Assembly: GCA_027575765.1 (NCBI GenBank) | Contig: JANBPT010000157.1 | Coordinates: forward strand, 1 to 64,000 | Direction: 5' to 3' | DNA length: 64,000 nucleotides | From: Tieghemiomyces parasiticus | Taxonomy: Eukaryota > Kickxellomycota > Dimargaritomycetes > Dimargaritales > Dimargaritaceae | Shown: in pieces, positions 36,095 through 45,661 of the stretch | How the letters are laid out: every line of letters starts with the position of its first letter | Position numbering within the stretch: position 1 is the first letter of the stretch | Made by a program: the position numbers and the translations under genes | Notes under the pieces: model-generated | Seen by the model: only the letters and a program-made list of their open reading frames with translations | Told to the model about the DNA's origin: nothing | The model's database searches: none

Positions 36095-36475
36095 ATGGAG
36101 AGCGTTGGCAAGGAATGTACTGAACTCAAGCACCAGTATGAAGACTGCTTTAATAAGTGGTACCTCGAAAAGTACCTCAAAGGCGATTACACCCCGGCCT
36201 GTCAGGACCTCTTCGACAAGTACCGGGCCTGCGTCTTGGTAAGTACGAGACGTAACCAGCACAGGCGGGCTTTTATCCAAGAAGGGTGGGTCTATACCGA
36301 AAAGATTCACTTCATAATGTGTAGTCCCGGAAATTTAACCCAGTCTTTCACTCTCTCAACCGGCACCAACCCAACCACCCTACCTGCTCAATAGAAAACG
36401 CTCAAGGAAAAAGATCTGCTTGACACGATCGAGGCCGGCCGGAAGGAGGTTGGGTCCAAGTTTAAGCCCACTTAA
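36095..36475 (+). CDS. MDM35: MDM35/TRIAP1 mitochondrial intermembrane-space chaperone
   Basis: Two exons, 36095-36238 and 36395-36475, give 74 aa. The protein has the twin CX9C pattern: [11 protein letters not shown] and [11 protein letters not shown], each pair separated by exactly nine residues, which form disulfides of a helical hairpin in the mitochondrial intermembrane space. [15 protein letters not shown] is highly diagnostic of Mdm35/TRIAP1. The family binds Ups1/PRELI-type proteins and helps move phosphatidic acid or phosphatidylserine across the intermembrane space. The C-terminal 26 residues from exon 2 are charged and variable in the family. Its route supplies the PSD enzyme encoded at 17-19 kb. 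Confidence 0.93.
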
Positions 36476-36761
36476 CTAGAACGGGGATGTCCCAGACCAT
36501 CTGTACTGTAGCCTTTGCACGCTTGATTTTAAAATGCCATAGCTAAGTCCCGGTTAACATCAATCATACGTGATTGTACATAAAAACTTGTGTGGTCGTA
36601 AAATAGACATACGATTGCGTTGCGGGAAATATATTAAAGCAGTGTACAAGGCCTTTAAACGGTCGGCATGCAAGTGTTGGCGAAAGCCTCCTCGGAATAT
36701 GGATAGAACAGCGGTGAGAGGTTGCACAAAGGGTCGAGCATTTGAGTTCAGCCCGGTTAGG

Positions 36762-37520
36762 CTAGTTGGCCACAGGTCCGTTCTCAGTTTTGGTTACCAG
36801 TTCCTCGAGGTTGTCCGGTAGGGGCTTGCCACGGCGGTAAAATAGCCAATGAAAGTACTGCTTCTGGTGAATGTAGGTGGCCACGTCCTGCTTGGCGATG
36901 GCCTCTCGGAACTCGGGGTGTTGCAACAGATCTAAGAAATAAAGGGCATGTGGGTAGCTATACGCGGGGGGTTTTGATGTGAAGTGGGGGGGGGAAGGGG
37001 ACAAAGATCCAAGGGCGGAAGCAGCGTGTCAGTGGCGCCGTAAGGTTGGGAAGCATGTTATACAGGAAAATAGCGCACTTACACAATGTATTTGGCGTAC
37101 TTGGGTTGCTTCCAGTACAGCAGATACTTTAAGTAAGCAACGAATTCGGGCTCCTTGAAGTACTGTAGCTGGCCCAGGTCTGTTGGGAGGGGGAGGAAAC
37201 GTGAGAAGGCGAGAAGAATGCTGAGATTGGCGGCGGACAAGCGAAAACAACAACCTGCCCAGCAGTGGTGGCCCTGGTCCTGGGGTCATGTGGACTGCTG
37301 GGGCTTTATGGGAATATCGACGCAATCAGACGGATGACCGTCGCATGGAAGGTAATCGAGAGGGGATAGGGGGACATATGATCTACTTACGGTTGAGGTA
37401 CCATGGATTGGCAAGACATTGTACGAACTCAAGTTCGATTTGGAACCGTTCACGGTTGGGGTTAAAGACTAGTGGTATGGGTTCCCCAGGCGATGGGGGA
37501 TGGGCCTCGGATTCTGACAT
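36762..37520 (-). CDS. MED31: Mediator complex subunit 31
   Basis: Three exons, 37520-37391, 37179-37083 and 36957-36762, give 140 aa. MED31 (Soh1) is the most conserved Mediator subunit and sits in the middle module. The family core spans all exons: RERFQIELEFVQCLANPWYLN, then HLGQLQYFKEPEFVAYLKYLLYW, then KQPKYAKYIVYPHALYFLDLL and FREAIAK. The N-terminal ~20 residues are Pro-rich and variable. The tandem GTGTAAGT at the second donor allows a two-base choice; GTAAGT keeps the frame (KYIVYPHAL). It ends about 290 bp from MDM35, converging on it. Confidence 0.94.
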
Positions 37521-37855
37521 GGCGGACGCGAAACGTTGGTAATGTAGAGTGGGGGAGGGGTGTCAATGCGAGACGAACAATGCACAAATCTATAGTACCC
37601 CGTGGGAGACCGCAGAAGTAGGCGTCTGGGCATCCAGGCAGATGCATCTGGTACTCATGGGGGAGGGGGGGGGGGTAATCTGCCTTCCAAGGTCCAGGTG
37701 GGCCTTGAGCCACCCATATCTCTATTTGCCATTCTTACTACCGCCAGTTATTGTGGCAATGGGAGAGGGGGCTTAGTGGTAGGTGATTTTGACCGAATCT
37801 AACTATTTATTTACTAAGGATTGCTTATTCTACTTTAGGAGCCTGGGCTGCGAAA
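37521..37855. other. Intergenic, 335 bp
   Basis: Region between MED31 and the 3' end of the F-box-like gene. A G-rich tract at about 37660-37676 is the only notable sequence. Confidence 0.4.
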
Positions 37856-40150
37856 CTAACCAGATGTGGGGCCGGTTGAATCTTGTTTGCTAGAGGCTTG
37901 GCTGAGACGGCGGAGCTTTGACAAGGGTTTGAGTACCGAATGGAATCGTGGCTTTTGGGTCTGTTGGGAAGCAGTGGACGGCGCGGAGGGAGGAACCGCC
38001 GTCTGGATACTGGGCCCGTCCACGGCCGCGGGCCTAGGACGGCGGAGCTTTGACAAGGATTTTAACACTGAATGGAATCGTGACTTTTCTTGGGTCTGTT
38101 GGGGAGCAGTGGACGGTGCGGAGGGAGGAGCCGCCGTCTGGATACTGGATCCGTCCACGGCCGCGGGCCTGGGAGACGGTACGAAGGGGGGTGGGAAGGG
38201 CGGGACCACGTCGTCCCTCGTGGTACCTAGGTGCGAGTCGAAGGCGCTCATTTCAAATATTTCGTCTTGATCTCCCTGGTTCCGTTGCGGCAGCAGACTC
38301 GACCAGAGAAGATGGCCCGTCGGGGAATTCGCCCAGGGGTCTTCCAGCGTGAGGCTTGACGAGAGGTAATCATTCAGCCCGTAATGGTTGAGCCGGTCGT
38401 AGTCTGCCGGGCGGCTAAACAGGCCTTCTAGTGTCGGTCGACCCGGCCTGATGTCGTCTATTGTGGGGATCCCCTGCTGGACCTCGTCATGCCCAGTGGC
38501 TTCAGTGAACCGATCCCAGGGTGACGGCGTTGATGCCCCAGACAAGTCGCGTTCGGCCGAGGGTTTGTCGTATTTCATCGTGTCCAACTCAGCCTTGATT
38601 GCTGAAACTGTCACAGGCATTGGGACCGGTTCGATGGCAACGTAAGGATCAGCAGCCGGAATGGGCGTCCATAGAGTATCCATGAGGACTGCGGTGGCGA
38701 AGCGGCCGCCCTCGTAGTATCGGACAACGCGCGTATCAAACATGCCTTCATGGCATGGGTCTCCATTGATAAAATGGTCCCACGACGGCCTTCGTTGGGC
38801 CACGGGCATGTTGAGCTCCCGGTGCCACTTGGCTCGAAGGAACGCCTCGGCAACGGGGAGCTTGTGTTCTAAAAGACACTTGACGAAGACACCTTTCTGT
38901 TCCTCGTCGTCCCTGTAAACCATGGAGTGGTGCTGATGATGGTATGTGTAGGCTTCGTTAAACAGGTTAAAGGCGTTCTCATCCTTGTTATCAGCCGCGA
39001 GGGTCAGGGCGAGCTGGATAGCGGTACGGTGCTGGATCATTTCGTCTAGGACTGGCTCGTGCCTCGGAGCAGATAGGGCACGGAGAACGGCCGCCAGTTC
39101 TTTGGTCAGGCCTCGGGCATAGAGACGCCACACCAAGCCGTACCGCGCCTTCATGACAACGTTGTCGTATACCGTCATTGCTACTCCATGTAGGACTTCG
39201 TCAGCTAAGGCCGCATACCTGAAAACATCAGTATCAAAAAGTTTGCGGTTGATGAAGGCGACGGTATGGTCGTAGAAGGAATTGTCTAGGAAGCCTCGGA
39301 CACCTTCTACTAGCTCATCCTCCTTGAGACTCTCGACCTGAGAAAGCCAAGGGTAGTTCATGGACAGCTGGGCTTCATTCAGGCGCGTGAGATCGAGGAA
39401 CTGCGGGGCGGCAGCGCGGTAGAGACGATGGGAGATGACATACTTCTGCATCGAGGACTTGATGTGTTCGGGGTTCTCAATTCCTTGGATAATAGCCGTG
39501 TCGTGGATGAGTTGCGGGGCCTTACTGAGGGCGACGTACGCCTCTTCGAAAATGTCCAGTTTAAAAAACCTGATAAACAGGTTGGCGCGGGAGTCAAGTT
39601 GTTTGTTTAGAGGACTGTCAGGATTTCCCGGGTCGCTAGAGAGGACCGTGCTGTCGCCATCCGACATCAGGGAACTCCTCCCTCCGACCGTAGTCAGTGG
39701 ATCTAGGGACTCAGTTTCCGCAAACCGATGGCCTTTGGGATGATTGGTGTCCTGTTCCTTAACCGGGGTGTTATTTATAAGCCTGTACGCGTCCGGTTTA
39801 ATCTGTAGATAGAGCCGAGATACCGGGGAGTAAGAGGACTCAAGTTAGATAGAGTGGAGGATAGGTCGGCTTGCGGCCCGATCAGGTGGTATATACCTCT
39901 CCAAAGTTCACTTGGCTTGCTACGCTGCTGATATCTAACTTACCAGACAGGCAAGTCTGTCAATCGCGTTTCGGGCTTGGCTACAGGTCAGTTTCAGCTC
40001 AGCTGTGGCCTGGCCATCGAGGTGATCTATAGTACTCTGGAATAGCTCAGGGGGAAGGTCAAGTAACCGATTACCGAAGGACGTTGGTTGAGCGACCAGG
40101 GGCCCGGCGAGCCAAAGGGCGGTGGCAGCCGTAGTAAGTATCCACCCCAT
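37856..40150 (-). CDS. Putative secreted protein with F-box-like segment, unknown family
   Basis: Two exons, 40150-39944 and 39802-37856, both phase 0 with GTAAGT donor and CTACAG acceptor, give 717 aa. Exon 1 encodes a typical signal peptide (hydrophobic core LTTAATALWLAG, cleavage near PLVAQ, residue 20). Next comes an F-box-like stretch at about 28-66 (LLDLPPELFQSTIDHLD, then LKLTCSQARNAIDRLA). The main body is mostly helical, with no recognised domain (for example FIRFFKLDIFEEAYVALSKA, YGLVWRLYARGLTKELAAVL). The last ~110 residues contain two near-identical copies of a ~45-residue Pro/Ser-rich repeat. If splicing failed, the 603-aa exon-2 frame from ATG 39667 would lack the signal peptide. 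I do not recognise the family. The combination of a signal peptide and an F-box-like motif is unusual because F-boxes normally act in the cytosol. Confidence 0.75.
37895..38175 (-). repeat. Two-copy ~140-bp intragenic tandem repeat
   Basis: Inside the 3' coding end of the F-box-like gene, about 140 bp occurs twice in direct orientation (roughly 37895-38035 and 38038-38175). Each copy encodes RPAAVDG.SIQTA..PPSAPSTA.QQTQ, then RFHSVLK.LSKLRR. The copies differ at several positions and by small in-frame changes, so the reading frame has been kept. Confidence 0.85.
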
Positions 40151-42007
40151 TGATTCGAGAGAGGGGGGGCGGTGGGTAAAGAAATCTCAAGTGGACTGGA
40201 GGGTTGATCGAAAGGACGAGGCCTTCGCTAGGGTAGGTGAACTAAAATGTCCGAGCCGTAGAGGGGATATGGGGAAATGGCAAGAGTGAGGTGAGGACCA
40301 TGAGGGGGGGGGCGGAGTCCCACCTATTTCTACTGGCAAAACTTCTCGCCATGTACTATGGTGTGCTACAGATTCCACCCGTTGCCGGCCGAATATACCT
40401 TTTTGATGACGGAGGAGCGTTGTACGACCAACGCAGCAAAAGGGTATGAAATGTGGCAGACGAGCGCAAACGAGGTCTGTGAAACGCGTTGTGTAGCAGG
40501 TCCGTCCAGTCAGCCGACGGACAACCTCTAGGCGTTGGTAGAACCCTTCTTTTACAAAAAAGAAATCAACATGCCATACGCAGATCTGGTGCAAGCACCG
40601 GCGTCTCTCGTTCGCAGCTGGTCTTCACCCTCTCGTTCCATGGTTTCCTCTCGTCGTTGCCGTGCCAATGACCGAGCTGCTCGCCACGCGCGTGTTCCGC
40701 AGGGGCCAACGTTTATAGCACTGGTAGGACCAAATTCACGCCGTCAGCAATCCATACGCAGGCCCGGTGAGGGTGGTGCAGGGACTGGTGTCTCTCGTTC
40801 GCACCTCGCACACCTGGTCTTCACCCTCTCGTTCCATGGTTTCCTCTCGTCGTCGTCGTGCCAACGGCAGCGCTGCTCGCCAAGCGTGTGTTCCTTAGGG
40901 GCCAGCATAAATAACATCTCCAGAGCGAAGTTTACTTCACCGGCAAGCCATAGACTGGCTAGCCGCGGTCGCGTCTCCGTTCCTCCTATGCCGGCGACGT
41001 GATTGGACATACCCTCCGCCAGGGCTTCCAAGTTTGGCAGAGCATGTGGCGCTATCCTCGTTTGCCAACGTCCATCGATAGTTGGTTGAGTTGGCGGGCT
41101 TCAGTTGCACAGCCAGTGCTCGAGGGTTGATGGAGTTGCCGAGGCAGCCGACGGACGACCTGGGATGGTGGCCATCCCTAGAGCCTCGGTGGCCCCAGAA
41201 CGTAGGCCGGCTGTATTCAACCGCCCTGTCAGTGCCAAGTGACTTTGCTGTTTGGGGGAATTGCGTCCAAGACCAGGTGAGAGGGGAGAGGCGTGAGGAT
41301 GGCCTAGAGGTGGGACGAGGTGGCTCCGTCGGTCAGCTGGACACGCCAGCGTGGTTATACCGTCCTGGCATCTGCGGGTTCCCCACTGCTTGGCGCCAGG
41401 CTCACGATATATCTACCGGCTATCACGGCTTGTACCTCCAACGGCCGGGTGCGGATGGGTGTCCCCCCCCCTGTTGGGTCGGCCTACAGAAACCAACAAA
41501 CCGGCAATGCCAGGAAGTCGTCCCGATAGGGGAGGGTTGGTGCCCCCACACTGCCCAATGGAGTCCGGTCCGTAAAGCTGCCATTAAAGTCTTGTGAAAC
41601 TCGGCGGCCGCACCTGTTGGGGAAAACGGGAGGGGGGGGTGAGAGGTGGTCAGCCAGCCGAACTAGGCGGGAGGCAGAAGGACGCGTCGATGGGCTCGCT
41701 CACTTGGTTAGCTACGCTTAGCCAGTACTGTGCTGTGACTTTACGACTTTGTTCTCCACTCCACTGCCTTGCTCCCCCCTCTATACCTTTGAGGCCTTTG
41801 CCGCTCTCTGCTCCTCAGTCAATTCGCATCACCTATGCCTGGCTTTTAGGCCCTACAACTCTCCGAGTCCATTCCCGCTCCTCTACACAGCCGCCCCCTG
41901 TTCCAATTTCTATACTTCCTTATTCCCTCCGCGCTCCGAGCTCAGCCACTTCACCCTGCCTCCATTTTCCTGCATTGCACCCCCCTGCCCAACTCCTCAC
42001 ACCCGTC
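40151..42007. other. Intergenic with partial tandem duplication
   Basis: 1.85 kb between divergent genes. It contains a direct duplication (listed separately) and an outer pair of shared words (CAGCCGACGGAC at 40511 and 41142). Open frames such as 41082-41597 begin with TTG and show no domain. The last 250 bp before VMA13 are strongly C/T-rich. Confidence 0.45.
40588..40965 (+). repeat. Imperfect direct repeat, two units of ~180-190 bp
   Basis: Units start near 40588 and 40773 (GGTGCA...GTCTCTCGTTCGCA). They share TGGTCTTCACCCTCTCGTTC, CATGGTTTCCTCTCGTCG, GCTGCTCGCCA and AGGGGCCA, then end in TTCAC.CCG..GCAA.CCATA. Their reading frames differ, so this looks like non-coding sequence duplication. 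Confidence 0.8.
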
Positions 42008-43989
42008 ATGTCAGCCGACGTTGCCGCCGCGGGTCTTGCCCAGCTGGACATCAATGACCCATCGGGTACCGTCACAAGCTCCGCCGTTGACCAGCCCATT
42101 ACCATCCCGAGTTTGCTCATCACCAACAGCTACTTTGACGAAGTAACGGAGAATATCCGCGAGCGGCCTATGCCCTGGGAGGGCTACCAGCGCGCCTCGC
42201 TCATCACTGAGAACGAGCTTCTTATGCTCCGCAACTACTCTGCCAAGACCGGTCTGAAGGACAAGGTAAGTGGGCCCCGTTGGCAAGAACCCTGTAACTT
42301 TAGAAGGGGACAGGGAGGTAAGCCGTGGTGAGTAGGTGGGAGCCTCTCCCTATCCGCTTCCCTTGACGTCGCACAGGAGGTCCCGGTCGTTGGGGAGGTG
42401 GAAGACGTGCCACGGGTTGTCTCAATGGTCCTAAAGGGCCCACCTGCGTGGCTCCATGTACTTACAACTCATCCGAACGACCCCACTTGTCTTGACCACC
42501 ACCCCCCTCCTTCACTCGTTTCCATGGCCTACAGGAATTGGCCCACAAGTATATCGACCTGTTCCTCGGGCTCATGGGCAAATTGTCCCGCATGGACGCC
42601 CTACAGTACATCTTGGTCGCTTTTGACGATGCCATCCACAAGTACCCTGAGACCTTGGACTACCTCGTCCACCTGGCGCGTCAGCCCGAGACCTCGCCGT
42701 TTGCGGCTCTCAAGCGGTAAGGCCAAAGCGGCATTCCGGCCAACTAGCACTGGCCGCCAGCTTCAACCCTCCACCATGCTCCCTCGCCAGCTATCCTAAT
42801 CCCCCGCCCCCTTAATTACTCATTGTACCCCATATCCCTTATCTGCTCCTTCACCCAGGTGCCTGGGTAAAGAAGACGACTACCTTAACCTCAAAGCCGC
42901 CATGATTATCACCGAGGTGCTGAAGTAGGTCATTTTAACGTGACACGCTGGCCCAGAGCCGCTCCCTCCCATCGCCCCCAAAAAAATACTTTAATGCTCG
43001 TTGTCCTCCTTCTAATTAGCCCCCCTACCGCCCATACTCCCTCCCACCACCACCACCACCACCACCTCCTCCCATATCTCGTCGCCAGCCGCGAGGATTC
43101 CCGTACCGTGGAGCAGTTTGACTTTTCAGACATTCTCCTTTGGCTAACCCGCCAGCTCCAATCGGAGAACCCCAACGTGGTAGACGTCGGCGTGCAAATT
43201 CTCCAGGGCCTCCTCAAGGTGGAAAGATTCCGCGGAGTGCTCTACAACCACGTGCAGGCAATGAACACGCTCACCGGCCTCATCCACGCCAACCGGAGCG
43301 GCAACCCGCAGATGCTGTACCAGCTCCTCTTTTGCATCTGGCTGCTCTCGTTCGACGGCGAGGCCAGCGCCACTATGGACAAGCGGTACGGAGTGATTGC
43401 CCAGGCTGTGGCTATTGCCAAGGCAGCTACCAAGGAGAAGCTCGCCCGCATCATCCTCGCTACGCTCCGCAACCTCCTCACCCTGGCCCCCGAGGAAAAT
43501 CAGCCGTCTATGCTCGTCAACAAGGTCCTTAACCTTTGTGACAACTTGGCCTCCCGTAAGTGGACCGACGCTGACATTCCGGACGACGTGACCTTCCTCC
43601 GTGACGAACTCACCGAGCGGTTCCAAAAGTTAACCACTTGGGACGAGTACGTCTCGGAAGTTGAGTCGGGCCACCTCAGCTGGACGCCCTCGCATAACTC
43701 GGACGCCTTCTGGAAGCTACACGCCGCCAAGCTGGCTGATGAGAATGCACACCTCTTCCATGCCCTCGTGGCCTGTCTCGCTCAGCCGGACCAGGACCCC
43801 ACTGTGCTCGCTGTTGCCGCCCACGATATCGGCCAATTCGCCAAGTACTACAGCCAGGGTAAGAAACTGGTCCAGGAATCGGGTGCCAAGGCCAAGGTCA
43901 TGGAGCTGATGACCCACCCGAATCCAGACGTCAAATACCAGGCCCTCGTGGCTGTGCAGATCCTCATGTCGCATGCCTGGGAGCAGTAG
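42008..43989 (+). CDS. VMA13: V-type proton ATPase subunit H
   Basis: Four exons, 42008-42265, 42535-42716, 42859-42924 and 43089-43989, give 468 aa with frame kept (the last three joins use phases 0, 2 and 2). Subunit H is a regulatory part of the V1 sector that activates the proton pump and blocks ATP hydrolysis by free V1. Family blocks include RPMPWEGYQRASLITENELLMLRNY near the N-terminus and ALQYILVAFDDAI. The C-terminal domain carries HDIGQFAKYYSQGKKLVQ, then GAKAKVMELM and KYQALVAVQILMSHAW, which are highly diagnostic. Helical HEAT/armadillo-like repeats fill most of the length. The third intron contains a CAC trinucleotide run. Length matches yeast Vma13 (478 aa). Confidence 0.95.
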
Positions 43990-45661
43990 GGAAGAGGAGG
44001 ACGGGTGAACCCAAAGACGATGATGTGAGTGCCAATTTGGCATATTTTTATTATTATTAAGAGGATTCCAGTTCTTGAGGCCGTTGAGGCCGCTATGTCC
44101 CCTACCGTTTGTTTTATCATTTGGCAACTTGCCGCTGCCCTGTCGGCCATGGCAAAATCAATAAACTACAATACCAGAAACCTAGCTTAAATAGCAATGA
44201 AGGTATGGAGTTGGTAAGCCGTGGGCCCGCGAGACGAAATCCCCGGATGGAAATCCATAATGGCAGACGGTGACGGCGAAGAACAGCGACTAGTATTGGT
44301 TGTCAAAAGACTTGGCTGCTGAACGCAAATAGCGGTCTACTCAAAATGTTGTCCACGGAATGGATTGCTGGGCGAGCGTTGTACTGAACCTTTCTGTCGA
44401 TTGGAATGCCTAGTCTATATTGCCTATTGTCTAACCTTCATGGACGTCCCAGATTTAGAGCGCCGTTTAGGTAATAAAGGCACTAGGGCGTAAGAGGAAA
44501 CGGGGGGATATGGTTTATATGTAAAATATATGAAAAAATACCAAATATTATAGATGTGCGGTATGTGGTGAAAGTAGGAGGCCCGAACCCGAAACGAAAA
44601 AAAAAAACTCACGATTAGCAATGTAAAGAGTGAAGGGTCCTATGAAGCCCGTGCCTTCCTGAACTTCGCATTGAAGGCCATGACTCGAGGCCAATACCGC
44701 CTTATTGCCAAGGGAGGGGGGGGGTGAACATGTCATTATCAGTGCCAAAAAGGCGACCCCTTATAGAATCACGCATGACCATTTCATTCCTCTTTTGGGC
44801 CATATCAGCTTTGCTAGGCACGACGCTAACTTGTCCTCTATACATTCAGTTAAAAGGAAAAAATTATATGGTTAGCTGATACTATGACGGGGTGTGTTGC
44901 CCGAGAGGAGAAGCAATTAGAGGGAAGACTGAGGGGGAGTCGCCGGCAAGTAGACCGAGTAGAATAGAAGCAACAGTATTTATTACACACCTAGCGAATC
45001 TACAATTATGGGCGACTCGTCGTCTTTAAATAGGTGTGGTTCGAGTGATGACGCGAAACCGTTTGGTGTAGCTTGAGGTGCTTGGTTCGGGGGACTTTCT
45101 CCATGAGGAGGAGGACCCAAAATCGTGTCGAACTCGCTTCCAAAGTCGGAAGGCTGCCGCCTTCTTATTTTACCAAAGGATGGGAATAATCCGCGATGGA
45201 AGTTTGAGGATTCTATCAAAAAGACAGATTCTTGAAGGGAGGCGGCTTTTTTGGACAAAGGGGCATCCTGGGGTGCGCCTCGGTTACAATAGAGCTATCA
45301 GCCAGACGAGACAGAGCGGGTTCGACCGATAGTAACGATTATTAACATTGGATAGGGGGACGTAACATATTAGGTAGCTAACTAGCATCACCATTATAGG
45401 CCAAATACAATATCAGATAGGGTCAAAAACGGGCCTAAAAGGAGAGCCAACGCATAAGTTGTACATATAAAAGACCATTGTGGCTGACTGAAGTGGGGGG
45501 GGGCGTTGGATGTTGGTACAGGGGGAGCAATTTATAAGTACGGAGGAACGACCTAGGAGTGGAAGAGATTCGAACGCAGAGTGACCACAGTTACAGGCAG
45601 TTATATACGTATATATAGATAATAATATAATAAGCCCCCCTCAAAAAAAGGCCTGGCCCGT
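43990..45661. other. Intergenic with an LTR-like repeat
   Basis: Convergent region between VMA13 and NGG1/ADA3. Apart from the repeat at 44883-45288, no coding frame or RNA gene was recognised. Confidence 0.45.
44883..45288 (+). mobile_element. LTR-like dispersed repeat, family 2, copy 1 (~406 bp)
   Basis: This block matches 55273-55673 along its whole length in the same orientation. Shared words include TATGACGGGGTGTG at the start, TTTATTACACAC, ATGACG.GAAACCGTTTGG, GAGGCGGC and CGCCT.GGTTACA at the end. Both copies stop abruptly at the same two borders. Flanking ATAC and ATAG could be a degraded 4-bp duplication. A solo LTR is the likeliest reading, because the element is ~400 bp, has no coding sequence and begins TATG and ends ACA. 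Confidence 0.72.

Noticed and set aside
40535..41002. 155-codon plus-strand frame
   Set aside because: It runs across the two direct repeat units in different frames, so the peptide repeat is not maintained; also starts with TTG.
41082..41597. 171-codon plus-strand frame before VMA13
   Set aside because: Starts with TTG, has no domain, odd Trp/Pro/Gly-rich composition and lies in a duplicated non-coding region.
43040..43070. His-rich stretch read from the CAC repeat as part of VMA13
   Set aside because: It lies in the third intron; joining 42924 to 43089 gives the continuous family alignment without it.
45565..45590. tRNA-like GTTCGAAT word on the minus strand
   Set aside because: The flanking bases do not pair as a T stem, and no cloverleaf could be drawn.
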